Shown: positions 36,053 through 46,189, counted from the stretch's first letter. The stretch is 64,000 nucleotides of DNA from Musicola paradisiaca NCPPB 2511 (GCF_000400505.1 NZ_CM001857.1:531032-595031); one strand, 5' to 3'. Made by a program: numbers and translations. The notes: generated by a model not told the origin, from the sequence alone.

Positions 36053-37576
36053 ATGAGTGTGACAGCGGAATCAAGCCATTCTCAGCCGGGGAAGCTATTC
36101 CAGTGGGTGGAGTGTGTCGGTAATAAAATTCCTAATCCGTTCCTGTTGTTTGTCTACCTGATTATCGCGTTGATGCTGGCCAGCGCCCTGTTTTCCTGGC
36201 TTGGCATTAAAGCGATTAACCCCGCCAACGGTGAGGTGGTGAAGGTCAAAAACCTGCTCAGCGTGGAAGGGATGCAATGGATATTGCCTAACGTTATCAA
36301 GAACTTTAGTGCCTTTACGCCGCTGGGCGCCATTCTGGCGTTGGTGCTGGGGGCGGGCCTGGCGGAGCGCGTGGGGCTGTTGCAGGCGCTGATGTACAAG
36401 ATGGCGTCCCGGGTTAGCGCCCGTTACGCCAGCTATATGGTGTTGTTCATCGCTTTTTTCAGCCATATCTCCTCCGATGCCGCACTGGTGGTGATGCCGC
36501 CGTTAGGCGCGCTGATCTTTCTGGCGGTCGGGCGCCATCCGGTGGCGGGATTGCTGGCGGCGATCGCGGGCGTGGGCTCCGGTTTCACCGCCAACTTGTT
36601 GATCGTCACCACCGATGTGCTGTTGTCCGGGTTGAGTACCGAGGCGGCGAAGGCGATTAATCCGGCGATACACGTCAGCGTTATTGATAACTGGTTTTTT
36701 ATGGCGACATCCGTCGTCGTACTGACCATCGTGGGCGCGCAGTTGACCGACCGTTTTATCGAGCCCCGTCTAGCGCCGTGGAGCGGCGAAAGCAATGAGC
36801 ACCTGTCCAAACTGACGGCGGAGCAGAACCGCGGGCTGCGCGCCAGCGGCATTGCGGCGCTGGTGTTCATCGCGGTTGTGGCGGCGTTGGTGGTGCCTGA
36901 GTGGGGCCCGCTGCGCGATCCGGTGAAGCATACCGTGATGCCGTCGCCGTTCATTCAAGGGATCGTGCCGCTGATCATCCTGTTTTTCTTCGTGATCTCC
37001 ATTCCCTACGGCATGGTGACTGGCCAGATAAAATCCCAGAATGATCTGCCGCAGTTGATGGTGGATCCGATGAAAGGTATGGCCGGTTTTATCGTCATGG
37101 TGTTTCCGTTGTCCCAGTTCGTGGCGTTCTTCAACTGGAGCAACATGGGCAAGTTCATGGCCATCGGTCTGACCAACCTGCTGGAATCCTTGGGTATGAC
37201 CGGCGTTCCCGCGTTTGTTGGGCTGGTTTTCCTCTCGGCATTCTTGTGCATGTTCATTGCCAGCGGCTCCGCTATTTGGTCGATTCTGGCGCCGATCTTC
37301 GTCCCCATGTTTATGCTGTTGGGGTTCCATCCGGCGTTCGCGCAGATCGTGTTCCGCGTGGCGGATTCCTCGGTGATCCCGCTGGCGCCGGTATCGCCGT
37401 TTGTGCCGTTGTTTCTTGGATTCCTGCAGCGTTACTACAAAGATGCGCGTTTAGGCACCTATTACTCGCTGGTGCTGCCGTACCCGATCGTGTTTTTTGT
37501 GGTTTGGCTGCTGTTGCTGGTGGCGTGGTATCTGGTCGGGTTGCCGATTGGCCCGGGTATTTACCCGCATTTGTAA
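36053..37576 (+). CDS. abgT: p-aminobenzoyl-glutamate transporter
   Basis: An inner-membrane importer of the AbgT family, 507 residues with many hydrophobic segments. Family signatures include HISSDAALVVMPPLGALIF, GVGSGFTANLLIVTTD and the C-terminal GSAIWSILAPIFVPMFM with DSSVIPLAPVSPFVPLF. It lies 143 bases after abgB with AGAGGG before the ATG. A strong terminator follows. Confidence 0.95.
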   Translation: MSVTAESSHSQPGKLFQWVECVGNKIPNPFLLFVYLIIALMLASALFSWLGIKAINPANGEVVKVKNLLSVEGMQWILPNVIKNFSAFTPLGAILALVLGAGLAERVGLLQALMYKMASRVSARYASYMVLFIAFFSHISSDAALVVMPPLGALIFLAVGRHPVAGLLAAIAGVGSGFTANLLIVTTDVLLSGLSTEAAKAINPAIHVSVIDNWFFMATSVVVLTIVGAQLTDRFIEPRLAPWSGESNEHLSKLTAEQNRGLRASGIAALVFIAVVAALVVPEWGPLRDPVKHTVMPSPFIQGIVPLIILFFFVISIPYGMVTGQIKSQNDLPQLMVDPMKGMAGFIVMVFPLSQFVAFFNWSNMGKFMAIGLTNLLESLGMTGVPAFVGLVFLSAFLCMFIASGSAIWSILAPIFVPMFMLLGFHPAFAQIVFRVADSSVIPLAPVSPFVPLFLGFLQRYYKDARLGTYYSLVLPYPIVFFVVWLLLLVAWYLVGLPIGPGIYPHL

Positions 37577-37601
37577 CCGTCGTATCGCATTGGCATTGAT
37601 G

Positions 37602-37631
37602 AAAAACCGGCGGTGTCCTCCGCCGGTTTTT
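37602..37631 (+). terminator. Rho-independent terminator of abgABT
   Basis: A 12-bp stem (AAAAACCGGCGG / CCGCCGGTTTTT) with a 6-base loop lies 25 bases after abgT, and its 3' arm ends in five T residues. Confidence 0.88.
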
Positions 37632-37695
37632 CACTATTATCAAGGGATTCTGTGTTTATTTTCGGGTAGTTGGTATTTTTTAATTTAAGTCGCTT

Positions 37696-37706
37696 GCTAT
37701 TTAATA
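37696..37706. promoter_or_regulatory. possible OhrR operator upstream of ohrR
   Basis: GCTATTTAATA, nested in a weaker dyad TCGCT...AGCGA, lies 24-34 bases before ohrR and shares its core with the perfect palindrome before ohr. The shared element suggests one regulator, most simply OhrR itself. Confidence 0.5.
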
Positions 37707-37729
37707 TTGAGCGATGTAGATTGCCTGTC

Positions 37730-38203
37730 ATGAATACGAAAGATACCCAAACATCCCCCGCGTCGCTGGGTGATGAAGCCTACCGGCTGGATGGTCAGCT
37801 CTGTTTTGCGCTTTACTCCGCCAATCTGGCGATGAACAAGCTGTATCGTCGACTGTTGTCGTCACTCAACCTGACCTATCCGCAGTATTTGGTCATGCTA
37901 GTGTTGTGGGAGCGTGATGGTTTGACGGTATCCGAATTGGGCGAACGCCTGTTTCTGGATTCCGCCACGTTGACGCCGTTGCTCAAACGGTTGCAAAGCG
38001 CCGGGTTGGTGGTGCGCCAGCGGGGAACGGAAGATGAACGTCAGGTCATGATTTACCTGACGGACGCAGGCCGTGCGTTGCAACAGCAGGCCAGGGCGGT
38101 GCCGGAAGGCGTATTTTGTGCATCGGAGTGCAGCGTAGAACAATTACGCGCCATTAAGCAGGAACTGGAAATATTGCGTGCCAGGCTGTTCATGCATACC
38201 TGA
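37730..38203 (+). CDS. ohrR: MarR-family organic peroxide sensor OhrR
   Basis: 157-residue winged-helix repressor. Tyr- and Cys-containing [19 protein letters not shown] (about 22-40) carries the peroxide-sensing Cys, followed by [14 protein letters not shown] and the winged helix ([19 protein letters not shown]). A second Cys pair near the C-terminus (FCASECS) fits the two-Cys OhrR type. Start at 37730 (MNTKDTQ). It should repress ohr, 140 bases downstream, until organic hydroperoxides oxidise it. Confidence 0.9.
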   Translation: MNTKDTQTSPASLGDEAYRLDGQLCFALYSANLAMNKLYRRLLSSLNLTYPQYLVMLVLWERDGLTVSELGERLFLDSATLTPLLKRLQSAGLVVRQRGTEDERQVMIYLTDAGRALQQQARAVPEGVFCASECSVEQLRAIKQELEILRARLFMHT

Positions 38204-38288
38204 ATTGCCGGACGATAGGGCCTGCCCGCGTTTGTCTCACGGGGGCGGGTACCACAGTAAGTGTGTTTTTTTATTCATTTGTATCGTG

Positions 38289-38303
38289 CGCTATTTAATA
38301 GCG
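38289..38303. promoter_or_regulatory. possible OhrR operator upstream of ohr
   Basis: CGCTATTTAATAGCG is a perfect 7-bp inverted repeat about a central T, 41 bases before ohr. It shares GCTATTTAATA with the element before ohrR. Confidence 0.6.
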
Positions 38304-38344
38304 AATTAAATTTAATGTTGTCCTGAATAACGAGGAGCATCACC

Positions 38345-38770
38345 ATGTCTATCGAAAAAGTTCTCTATGTCGCCCATGCCCAGGCCAATGGCGGTCGTGA
38401 TGGTCGCGCCGTGTCTTCGGATAGTCAGTTGGACGTCAGATTGACCACACCGCGTGAGCTGGGGGGCGCGGGCGGAGAGGGCACCAACCCGGAACAGCTG
38501 TTCGCTGCGGGCTATTCGGCCTGTTTTCTCGGCGCGCTGAAATTTGTCGCTGCGCGCGACAAAGTCGCGATCCCGGCGGACACGGCCATCAATGGTAGCG
38601 TTGGTATTGGCGTAATCCCGAACGGTTTTGGCATCGAGGTCGAACTGAAGATTTCGCTGCCGGGGCTGGATCGCGCAGTTGCAGAGGATTTGGTTCAGAA
38701 AGCGCATATTGTCTGCCCGTATTCCAACGCGACGCGCGGCAATATCGACGTTACGCTGACGCTGATTTGA
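38345..38770 (+). CDS. ohr: organic hydroperoxide resistance protein Ohr
   Basis: A thiol peroxidase of the OsmC/Ohr family that reduces organic and fatty-acid hydroperoxides. 141 residues with both catalytic Cys in context ([13 protein letters not shown] and [13 protein letters not shown]) and the family segment [15 protein letters not shown]. The pattern is Ohr rather than OsmC. GAGGAG precedes the ATG. Confidence 0.94.
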   Translation: MSIEKVLYVAHAQANGGRDGRAVSSDSQLDVRLTTPRELGGAGGEGTNPEQLFAAGYSACFLGALKFVAARDKVAIPADTAINGSVGIGVIPNGFGIEVELKISLPGLDRAVAEDLVQKAHIVCPYSNATRGNIDVTLTLI

Positions 38771-38900
38771 CCCCGACGTGCGTCCTGCCGACGGCGCTGC
38801 GGCGGTCGAAACCACTCCCGCTACGCCTTCAGGCGTGTCTGAGCAAGTTCAATGCCGACGGCGGACGTGACGTAAAAGCCCTGGGCTGATTGCCGGCGGT

Positions 38901-39719
38901 TCAGAGCACTTTGTTTAAAAAGCTGGCGGTGCGCGGATGGCGGGGATGACTCAGAACCTGACGCGCATCGCCGCTTTCCACCACTTTGCCATCCACCATA
39001 AACACCACCCGATCCGCCACCTCTCGGGCAAAACCTATCTCGTGCGTGACGATGACCAATGTCGCCCCCGACTGCGCCAGCGTTTTGATCACATCCAGCA
39101 CTTCGCCCACCAGCTCAGGATCCAGCGCCGAGGTGGGTTCGTCGAACAACAGCACGTTCGGGTTTAACGCCAGTGCGCGAGCAATGGCGATACGCTGTTG
39201 CTGGCCGCCGGACAGATGGCGCGGATAAGCGCCTGCTTTATGACGCAGCCCGACGCGATCCAGCAGTTCCAGCGCACGCTGTTCCGCCTGCGCCCGCGGG
39301 TACAGGCGGTGGGCCAGCGGTGCTTCGAGCAGATTTTCCAGCACAGTCAGGTGCGGGAACAGGTTGAAGTTTTGGAACACATAGCCGACGCCGAGGCGCT
39401 GGCGCAGGATGTCCGGCTCTTTCAGTTCGTACAGCGTGTTGCCGCGGCGCCGGTAGCCGATGTAGTCGCCATCGATGCGGATGGTGCCCACGTCCACCCG
39501 CTCCAGATGGTTGATGGTTCGCAGCAGGGTGGATTTCCCGGAGCCGGACGGCCCGATAATCACGGTGACGGAGCCGGGGGCTAGCGTCAGGTTGATGTTG
39601 TCCAGCGCCTGATGGGCGCCGAACCATTTGCTGACGCCCTGGATTTCAATTAACCCGCGTGCGGGCGCGGAACGGTCGTCGGTGTGCGGGTTGGCATACA
39701 AATCGATAGCTTCGGACAT
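38901..39719 (-). CDS. amino-acid-type ABC transporter ATPase
   Basis: 272-residue ABC ATPase with Walker [11 protein letters not shown]-loop [11 protein letters not shown], signature [15 protein letters not shown] and Walker [14 protein letters not shown]. It is of the polar amino acid (GlnQ/HisP-like) subfamily. ATG at 39719 with AGGAGAG upstream. Last gene of a leftward operon with its permease, a GNAT, two binding proteins and a flavin monooxygenase. Confidence 0.93.
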   Translation of the reverse strand: MSEAIDLYANPHTDDRSAPARGLIEIQGVSKWFGAHQALDNINLTLAPGSVTVIIGPSGSGKSTLLRTINHLERVDVGTIRIDGDYIGYRRRGNTLYELKEPDILRQRLGVGYVFQNFNLFPHLTVLENLLEAPLAHRLYPRAQAEQRALELLDRVGLRHKAGAYPRHLSGGQQQRIAIARALALNPNVLLFDEPTSALDPELVGEVLDVIKTLAQSGATLVIVTHEIGFAREVADRVVFMVDGKVVESGDARQVLSHPRHPRTASFLNKVL

Positions 39720-39736
39720 AACGGCTCTCCTGATGG

Positions 39737-40657
39737 TCAGCGGCGGCGCGCCTGCGGTGTGAGCAGACGAGCGAACAAGGATGATGGGGTTTCGCGTACC
39801 GCGCCGCGCGCGACGTAGCGCTCGACGTGGTATTGCAGTACGGACAGCACGCTGGTGATGGCCAGATACCACAGGGTGGCGACCATCAGCAATGGAATCA
39901 CCTGCTGGGTTCGGTTGTAGATCACCTGCACGGTATAGAACAGTTCCGGCAGCGCCAGCACATACACGACGGAGGTGCCTTTCGCCAGGCTGATGATTTC
40001 GTTAAAGCCGGTAGGCAGGATGGCGCGCAGCGCCTGCGGCAGAATGATGCGCCAGGTTCGGCGGTATCCCGGCAGCCCGAGCGCGGCGGCCGCTTCAAAC
40101 TGCCCGGCGTCGACGCCGAGGATCCCGCCGCGGATAATTTCGGCGGTGTAGGCCGATTGCACCAGCGTCAGCCCGATCACCGCGACGGAAAACGGCCCCA
40201 GCACGTCGATGGTCGACGCGCTCAGGATGGTGATCCCAGTGAAGGGAATGCCCAGCGACAGCGTGTCGTACAGGTATGAGAAGTTGTAGAGGATGATCAA
40301 TACCAGAATCAGCGGCAGCGATCGGAACAGCCAGATGTACAGCCAGGCCAGCGTGCGCAGCAGCCAGGATGACGACAGCCGCGCCAGCGCCAGCCCGGTG
40401 CCGACGATAATGCTGAACAGCGTGCCTGATAGGGTCAGCAGCAGCGTGCGGCCAAGCCCCTCAAGGATCACCGGGTTGAAGAAATACCCGGCAAATACCG
40501 GCCATTCCCAACGGGTATTAAAGGCGATCGATTCCGCGAGGCCGGCAAACACCAACAGTGCGAACAGTGCGCCCGCCAGACGCAGGGGATGGCGGGCGGG
40601 CACTACGCGCAGCTGCGGCGGCGCATCGGAATCGGTGGAGTGAATATAAGGCGTCAT
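39737..40657 (-). CDS. amino-acid-type ABC transporter permease
   Basis: 306 residues, HisM/GlnP-type. The membrane domain has the EAAALGLPGYRRTWRIILPQA motif, which contacts the ATPase, and at least five hydrophobic segments. It starts with an ATGA overlap with the preceding GNAT gene. It probably forms a homodimeric channel, since only one permease is present. Confidence 0.92.
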   Translation of the reverse strand: MTPYIHSTDSDAPPQLRVVPARHPLRLAGALFALLVFAGLAESIAFNTRWEWPVFAGYFFNPVILEGLGRTLLLTLSGTLFSIIVGTGLALARLSSSWLLRTLAWLYIWLFRSLPLILVLIILYNFSYLYDTLSLGIPFTGITILSASTIDVLGPFSVAVIGLTLVQSAYTAEIIRGGILGVDAGQFEAAAALGLPGYRRTWRIILPQALRAILPTGFNEIISLAKGTSVVYVLALPELFYTVQVIYNRTQQVIPLLMVATLWYLAITSVLSVLQYHVERYVARGAVRETPSSLFARLLTPQARRR

Positions 40658-41214
40658 GAGGCGTCTCCTGTATCGGTGATTGCCGCCGCGTGAACGTTCA
40701 CGGATGCCGCGTCCGGCACCGGCGTGAAGGGATAGAGCGGTTTGCGAAACGGCAGGCGCCCGTCGTGCGGCGGCTGGCTGTAGTATTCCGGGTCGATGCT
40801 CGGGTCGAACTGGGGTTGGTAGCCTTCGCTCAGATACAGCCCAACCGCTTCCGGCTGACGAAATCCGGTGGTCAGAAACAGATCGCAGTAACCCAACCGG
40901 CGGGCATGATGCTCCAGCTCGCGCAGTACCCGGCGCGCCAGCCCCTGACGGCGTTGGGTTTTGTCGGTCCAGATGCGTTTCAGCTCGGCGGTGGTGGCGT
41001 CGTAGCGTTTGAACGCACCGGTGGCGATCGGCCGGTGATGGTGCAGTAGCACGACAAAGATGCCGTCAGGTTGCAGGTAAAGCGTGACGGGATCCGGCTC
41101 GCGCTGGCCGAAATAGTCGCCGTAGCGCTGGCGGTATTCGTTGAACAGGTCGTCGATAATCGGCACGATGCGCGGGTCGTCCGGGCGGCTGATGATAAAG
41201 CGTTCTGCAGACAT
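40654..41214 (-). CDS. GNAT family N-acetyltransferase
   Basis: 186 residues. GNAT motif A (LKRIWTDKTQRRQGLARRVL, about 89-108) and LGYCDLFLTTGFRQPEAVGLY are clear. AGGAGG lies before the ATG at 41214. Its place inside an uptake operon with a flavin monooxygenase mirrors YxeL/YtmI of Bacillus, which N-acetylate S-substituted cysteines before oxidation; the same role is only an inference here. Confidence 0.87.
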   Translation of the reverse strand: MSAERFIISRPDDPRIVPIIDDLFNEYRQRYGDYFGQREPDPVTLYLQPDGIFVVLLHHHRPIATGAFKRYDATTAELKRIWTDKTQRRQGLARRVLRELEHHARRLGYCDLFLTTGFRQPEAVGLYLSEGYQPQFDPSIDPEYYSQPPHDGRLPFRKPLYPFTPVPDAASVNVHAAAITDTGDAS

Positions 41215-41227
41215 TCTGGCCTCCTGA

Positions 41228-42175
41228 TTACGGTTGATCATCGCCAAGCCCGGGCGGATTGATTTCCGAACGTGCTATACGCTCCACGCTCTCTCCCCAG
41301 CGGTTCAGTACCTGGTCGTATTGGCCGCCCTCTATCACGCCGTTCAGCGCGGCGTTGACGGCGTTGACCAGCCCGTTGCCCTTGCGGGTGGTGACGGCGA
41401 TGTGCGCCGCTTGCGGCCAGCCGCCGTTGACGATGCCCACCAGCCGGGTGTTGCCGGCCAGCGAGGCTTTGTAGGCCCCGGTGACGTTGGGCCCGAAGGT
41501 GGCATCGGCCCGACCGGACTGGATGCTGAGCGTCGCGGCGGCGTCATCGGTGCTGTAGATAGGCGCGACCGGCGGCAGCCCCTGAGCGCGGTTCTGTTTG
41601 TCCCACTCCAGCAGGATGGCTTCCTGATTGGTGCCGGAGCCGACGATCACCTTCAGGCCGGCGATGTCTTTGGCGCTGTCGATGGTTTTGATCGGGCTGG
41701 CGGATTTGACATAGAAACCGAGCGTATCGGCGCGATAGGTGGCGAAATCGAACCGTTCCTTGCGCGCTTTGGTGACGGTGATGTTGGTGACGGCGATGTC
41801 ATATTTCCCGGAGGCGACGCCGAGCGGCCAGTCTTCCCAGGAGGTCGGCACGATGTTCAGCTCCAGCCCCAGACTGTCCGCCACCAGGCGGGCGATGTCC
41901 GGCTCGCTGCCGTAAAGGGTTTTGTTGTCATCGCCCAACAGCACCAGCGGCGGCGAAGCGCGTAGCGACGCCACGGCGACGGTGAGTTTGCCCGGCACGG
42001 CGAATGCGAACCCCGGTGGGATCAGCGCGGTAGCTTGCGGGTTTGTCGGTGCATGGATGGGCTGTTGATTGGCTTTCAGGTCGATGCCGGACGCCAGTGC
42101 GTTGCCCAACAGCAGCCAACTGCCCAGCAGGATGGCGCCCAGGCGATAGAGAGGGCGAGGTGTTTTGTTTTGCAT
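41228..42175 (-). CDS. ABC transporter substrate-binding protein 1
   Basis: 315 residues with a Sec signal peptide (cleavage likely after NALA) and a type-3 periplasmic binding fold (SBP_bac_3: [40 protein letters not shown]). No lipobox, so the product is soluble in the periplasm. Close paralogue of the next protein in the operon. Ligand unknown, possibly a sulfur-containing amino acid derivative from context. Confidence 0.92.
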   Translation of the reverse strand: MQNKTPRPLYRLGAILLGSWLLLGNALASGIDLKANQQPIHAPTNPQATALIPPGFAFAVPGKLTVAVASLRASPPLVLLGDDNKTLYGSEPDIARLVADSLGLELNIVPTSWEDWPLGVASGKYDIAVTNITVTKARKERFDFATYRADTLGFYVKSASPIKTIDSAKDIAGLKVIVGSGTNQEAILLEWDKQNRAQGLPPVAPIYSTDDAAATLSIQSGRADATFGPNVTGAYKASLAGNTRLVGIVNGGWPQAAHIAVTTRKGNGLVNAVNAALNGVIEGGQYDQVLNRWGESVERIARSEINPPGLGDDQP

Positions 42176-42229
42176 AGCGTTTCCTTGACGGTGCGATGGT
42201 CATGAGAGCAGGTGAGGGGACAGGCGCGG

Positions 42230-43147
42230 CTATTCGCCGAGGCCCGGCGGGTTGACGACGGAGCGCGTGACTTTTTCGTCATTCTCGCCCCATCGATCCA
42301 GTACCTGCGCGTACTGGCCGCTTTGGATCACGCCGTTCAGCGCGGTGCTGATTGGCTCGATAAGCCCGTTGCCTTTTTGGGTGGTCACTGCTACCCAGGC
42401 GGTGGTTGGCCCCCGGCCTACCATGCGGGTTTGGCCGGTGAGCGCGGCCTTGTAGGCGCCGATGGAGTGCGGGCCGAAGAAGGCGTCAACCCGGCCGGAT
42501 AACAGGCTGAGCGTCGCTGCCGCATCGTCGGTGACGTAGATCGGTGCCACCGGCGGTAGCCCTCGGGCGCGATTTTGCCGATCCCATTCCAGCAGAATAT
42601 TTTCCTGGTTGGTGCCCGAACCGACGATCACCTTTAACCCAGCAATGTCTTCCGGGCCGCGTATTGCTTTGATGTGACTGCTGTTTTTGACGTAAAAGCC
42701 CAGCGTGTCGATGCGGTAGGTGGCGAAATCGAACCGTTCCTTGCGCGCTTTGGTGACGGCGATATTGATGATGGCGATGTCGTAGCGCCCGGTGGCGATG
42801 CCCAGCGGCCAATCCTCCCACGCGGTCGGCACCAGTTTCAGCGTCAGCCCCAGGCTGTCGGCGATCAGCCGGGCGATGTCCGGGTCGCTGCCGATACGGG
42901 TTTTGTTGTCGTCCGCCAGTACGGACAGCGGCGGTGAACTCAGGGTTGAGACGGCGACGGTCAGCGTACCGGGTGTGGCGAATCGGAACCCTGCCGGGAT
43001 CTGGCTGACGGCCTGCGGGTTGCGCGGCGCGTGGATCGGTAGCTGATTGGCGTTCAGGTCGATACGGCCGACAGTGTTTTCTGCCTGCACCCCGGCGCTT
43101 AGTAACGCCGGGAGCAACAGCAGCGTTGGGATGAACGGTCGTTTCAC
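42230..43147 (-). CDS. ABC transporter substrate-binding protein 2
   Basis: 305 residues with a signal peptide ([19 protein letters not shown], cleavage after VQA). Paralogue of binding protein 1 along its whole length. A run of more than 40 identical bases is shared in the [13 protein letters not shown] region, showing recent duplication or gene conversion. Its ATG overlaps the stop of the monooxygenase gene. Confidence 0.92.
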   Translation of the reverse strand: MKRPFIPTLLLLPALLSAGVQAENTVGRIDLNANQLPIHAPRNPQAVSQIPAGFRFATPGTLTVAVSTLSSPPLSVLADDNKTRIGSDPDIARLIADSLGLTLKLVPTAWEDWPLGIATGRYDIAIINIAVTKARKERFDFATYRIDTLGFYVKNSSHIKAIRGPEDIAGLKVIVGSGTNQENILLEWDRQNRARGLPPVAPIYVTDDAAATLSLLSGRVDAFFGPHSIGAYKAALTGQTRMVGRGPTTAWVAVTTQKGNGLIEPISTALNGVIQSGQYAQVLDRWGENDEKVTRSVVNPPGLGE

Positions 43148-44499
43148 TGCACCGCCTCCTGCAGTTCACGCGGGCTGGCGAACTGGTTGGCGGGGTAGTC
43201 CAGCGCGAAGCTTTCACGCAGTGTGACGCCGGGATACTCGTGGCGGAACAGACCGCGCTGCTGTAACAGAGGAACTACCCGATCGACAAAACGGGCGAAG
43301 GTGTCCGGCGTACCGCCCTGGATAATGAAACCGTCCGCCGCCTGTTGCTCGAACCACGTTTGCAGGCCGTCTGCCACCTGTTCCGGCGTACCGCTGAACA
43401 GCGGACGCGGTGTGGCGGCTTCCAGCGCCGCCTGTCGCAGCGTCAGCCCTCTTTCCTGCGCATTACGTTTGATTTCATCGGTGGTGCTGCGAAAGCTGTT
43501 CTTGCCCAAATCGCCGATATCCGGGAACGGCTCGTCCAGCGGATGCTGAGAGAAATCATAGTGCTCGAAGTAGCGGCCAAGATAGTTGAGGGCATCGCTG
43601 ATGGTGACTAGCCGGGCGGTTTCCTGATATTGGCGCTCCACGTCTGCGGCGTTGTCACCGACGATGACGCTCACGCCCTGAAAGATATGCAACTGATCGG
43701 CGCGGCGGCCATTGGCTTCCAACTGCCGTTTGACATCGCGGTAGAATTCCTGCGCTTCCGGCAGTGTATGCTGGTGGGTAAAAATAGCGTCCGCGTGGCT
43801 GGCCGCCAGCTTTTTACCGTCCTCGGAGGCGCCCGCCTGAAAGACGATCGGCCGGCCCTGCGGCGTGCGTCCGATGTTGAGCGGGCCCTGTACCGAGAAG
43901 AATTCCCCCTGATGGTTTAGCGTGTGCAGTTTTTCGGGTTCGAAGAAACGGCCGCTGGCTTTGTCGCGCACGAAGGCGTCGTCTTCCCAGGAGTCCCACA
44001 GCCCTTTCACCACCCGCAAAAATTCATCGGCGATGCGATAACGCAGCGAGTGTGCCGGGTGCTGCTGGCGCGAGAAGTTTTTTGCCGAGCCTTCCAGCGG
44101 CGACGTCACGACATTCCAGCCCGCGCGGCCGTTGCTCAAGTGATCAAGGCTGGCAAACTGGCGCGCAGTGGTGAAGGGTTCGCTATAAGAGGTGGACAAG
44201 GTTCCCACCAGGCCGATATGACGGGTGATGCTCGCCAGCGCGGAAAGTAATGTCAGGGGTTCGAAGCGATTCAGAAAATGAGGGATGGATTTATCATTGA
44301 TATATAACCCGTCGGCAACGAAGGCGAAATCAAATTTACCGGACTCGGCTTTGTTTACAATATTTTTCACGAACTCGAAATTAATGCTGGCGTCGGAAAC
44401 TACACTCTGATGGCGCCAGGCGGACATATTTCCGGCAGCGCCCTGTAATATAACGCCCAGCCGCAGTTGTCGCCGTGTTGAGGTGTTTTTTTCACTCAT
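43144..44499 (-). CDS. NtaA/SnaA/DszA-type flavin monooxygenase
   Basis: 451-residue luciferase-like FMNH2-dependent monooxygenase of the NtaA/SnaA/DszA (YxeK/YtmO-like) family, with [49 protein letters not shown] (the flavin-site NxVTS segment) and [20 protein letters not shown]. Such enzymes oxygenate sulfur- or nitrogen-containing compounds using reduced flavin from a separate reductase, which is not seen nearby. First gene of the leftward operon, with AAGGGAG before the ATG. Confidence 0.9.
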   Translation of the reverse strand: MSEKNTSTRRQLRLGVILQGAAGNMSAWRHQSVVSDASINFEFVKNIVNKAESGKFDFAFVADGLYINDKSIPHFLNRFEPLTLLSALASITRHIGLVGTLSTSYSEPFTTARQFASLDHLSNGRAGWNVVTSPLEGSAKNFSRQQHPAHSLRYRIADEFLRVVKGLWDSWEDDAFVRDKASGRFFEPEKLHTLNHQGEFFSVQGPLNIGRTPQGRPIVFQAGASEDGKKLAASHADAIFTHQHTLPEAQEFYRDVKRQLEANGRRADQLHIFQGVSVIVGDNAADVERQYQETARLVTISDALNYLGRYFEHYDFSQHPLDEPFPDIGDLGKNSFRSTTDEIKRNAQERGLTLRQAALEAATPRPLFSGTPEQVADGLQTWFEQQAADGFIIQGGTPDTFARFVDRVVPLLQQRGLFRHEYPGVTLRESFALDYPANQFASPRELQEAVQ

Positions 44500-45081
44500 T
44501 GAATATTCTCCCTTTACTCAGGATCGCTTTCTTTCGGTGAGTCATTCTGATGGTTTGGCGAAGTCTCAGCATTTATTCCATCAGGGCCGATTTTTGAACG
44601 CGGTTTAATCGCGTCGCCTACCTTGCGCGTATCCCTTCCTGCTTCGTGTTCGGCAGCGGCCGTGAGTGACTGCGCCTTGAGCTTGAGAGCCGCTGCGTGC
44701 GTCATCATGACGGTGAACGGAAGGTTAAATGCAGTGAAATTACTATTAATGAAGCTGATGAATGATGTAAAACAACAAAATTGAATATGGCAAAACGAAA
44801 AAAGCATCAGCGCCTGTTGTTCTTTGTATATTCGCTAAATAGAGGTATTTAATAACAAACGGAAAAACCTGCTTGAAATGGTGATTTCATTGGAAATGAA
44901 TTTTATGTCGAATGTTCATTATCAAATTAATCATGGCGGTGTAGTGATGATTATGGGTTGTCGTTATTTAGGCTGCACTTATTTTTCATAATTAATTCCT
45001 GTTTTGTTATTTATGATTTTTCCGCCCGTTGTGGAAATATGCCGTCATGGTTAATTCCGATTACCGTGAAAGGGAAATATC
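44500..45081. other. AT-rich divergent intergenic region
   Basis: 580 bases between the monooxygenase operon and the luciferase-like pseudogene. It should hold both promoters. A 97-codon minus-strand frame at 44514-44807 has low-complexity, non-globular character and no good ribosome-binding site, so it is not called. No repeat or terminator was seen. Confidence 0.4.
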
Positions 45082-46109
45082 ATGAATTATCGTCTGAGTT
45101 TATTGGATCAAAGCCCGATTGCCGCCGGCGCGACGGCAGCCGCGGCGCTGGCGCAGACTACATCGCTGGCCCGGTTGGCGGAAGCGGCGGGTTATCACCG
45201 TTTCTGGGTTTCCGAACATCATAACAGCGCGACGTTGGCGGGATCTGCGCCGGAGATACTGGCGGCCTGGCTGCTGGCGCATACGCGGACGATCCGCATT
45301 GGTTCCGGTGGCGTGATGCTGCAGCACTACAGTCCGTACAAGGTGGCGGAAAATTTCCATCTGCTGTCGGCGCTGGCGCCGGATCGCGTCGATTTGGGCG
45401 TCGGTAAAGCGCCGGGCGGCCTGCCGTTGTCGACGCGAGCGCTGCAGCAGGAGGTTGATGCGTCCCGGCAACTGTCGTTTGAAGATAAGTTACGACAGTT
45501 AAACGATTTTTGGTTGCTGATGCCGCGCTCCCCGCTGTCGCGGACGACGCCGTCTTGCAGGCGACGCCGTTGCCGACCGTCGAGCCGCAGCGTTTCCTGT
45601 TGGGCGCCAGTCCGGAAAGTGCTCGGCTGGCGGCGTCGTTGGGATGGCATTTCGCGTTCGCCGGGTTTATTCAATCCAGCGAAACTTTGCTGGCGGATGC
45701 GCTGCGGGCCTGGCATCGAGAGCGTCCGGCTCAGGCCCAGACGTTGCTCTCTTTGTCGGTAATTGTTGCCCGAACCCATGAGGAAGCACGGTCATTGGCG
45801 CAAGAGCAGCATAATTATCGGGTTTATATTGATGACCGTAATCCGGTGAATGTGCTGACGCAGGAGATGGCCGATGCCTTTGTGCGGCAATCCGGCGGTG
45901 GGCGGCATCGTATCGAGAAGCAGGCGCGGCAGGTGATTTACGGCACGTCCGACGAGGTGCATCGGCAATTGCAGGCGTATCACCAGCGTTATGGTATTGA
46001 TGAATTTATTATTCATACGCCGGTGGTCGATCCCAAAGCCCGTCTTACCTCCATTAGTGAGCTGGGCTGCGGTATCAGGAGCGTGACGTTGTCCGGCGCG
46101 CTGTCCTGA
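45082..46109 (+). pseudogene. luciferase-like (LLM) oxidoreductase, frameshifted
   Basis: A class MsnO8-like flavin oxidoreductase split between two frames. Frame one (45082 to about 45510) gives MNYRLSLLDQSPIAAGATAA through LRQLNDF, with YHRFWVSEHHNSATLAGSAP and VDLGVGKAPGGLPLST. The next frame gives LVADAALPAV, QRFLLGASPESARLAASLGW and the C-terminus to 46109. The switch lies at the five-T run 45507-45511. One more T would restore a single frame of about 343 residues. It may be a true inactivating deletion or a base-call error in a homopolymer. Confidence 0.8.
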
Positions 46110-46189
46110 CGGGCGGTGATAAACCGAGAGAAAAATGCGAATAACTGGCGTTGTTGTGAGCATTCGGTTCAAAAGTGGAAAAAAATGGC

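Noticed and set aside
44514-44807. 97-codon minus-strand frame just upstream of the flavin monooxygenase gene
   Set aside because: AT-rich promoter region, hydrophobic then Lys/Ser/Asp-rich non-globular sequence, no clear start signal.
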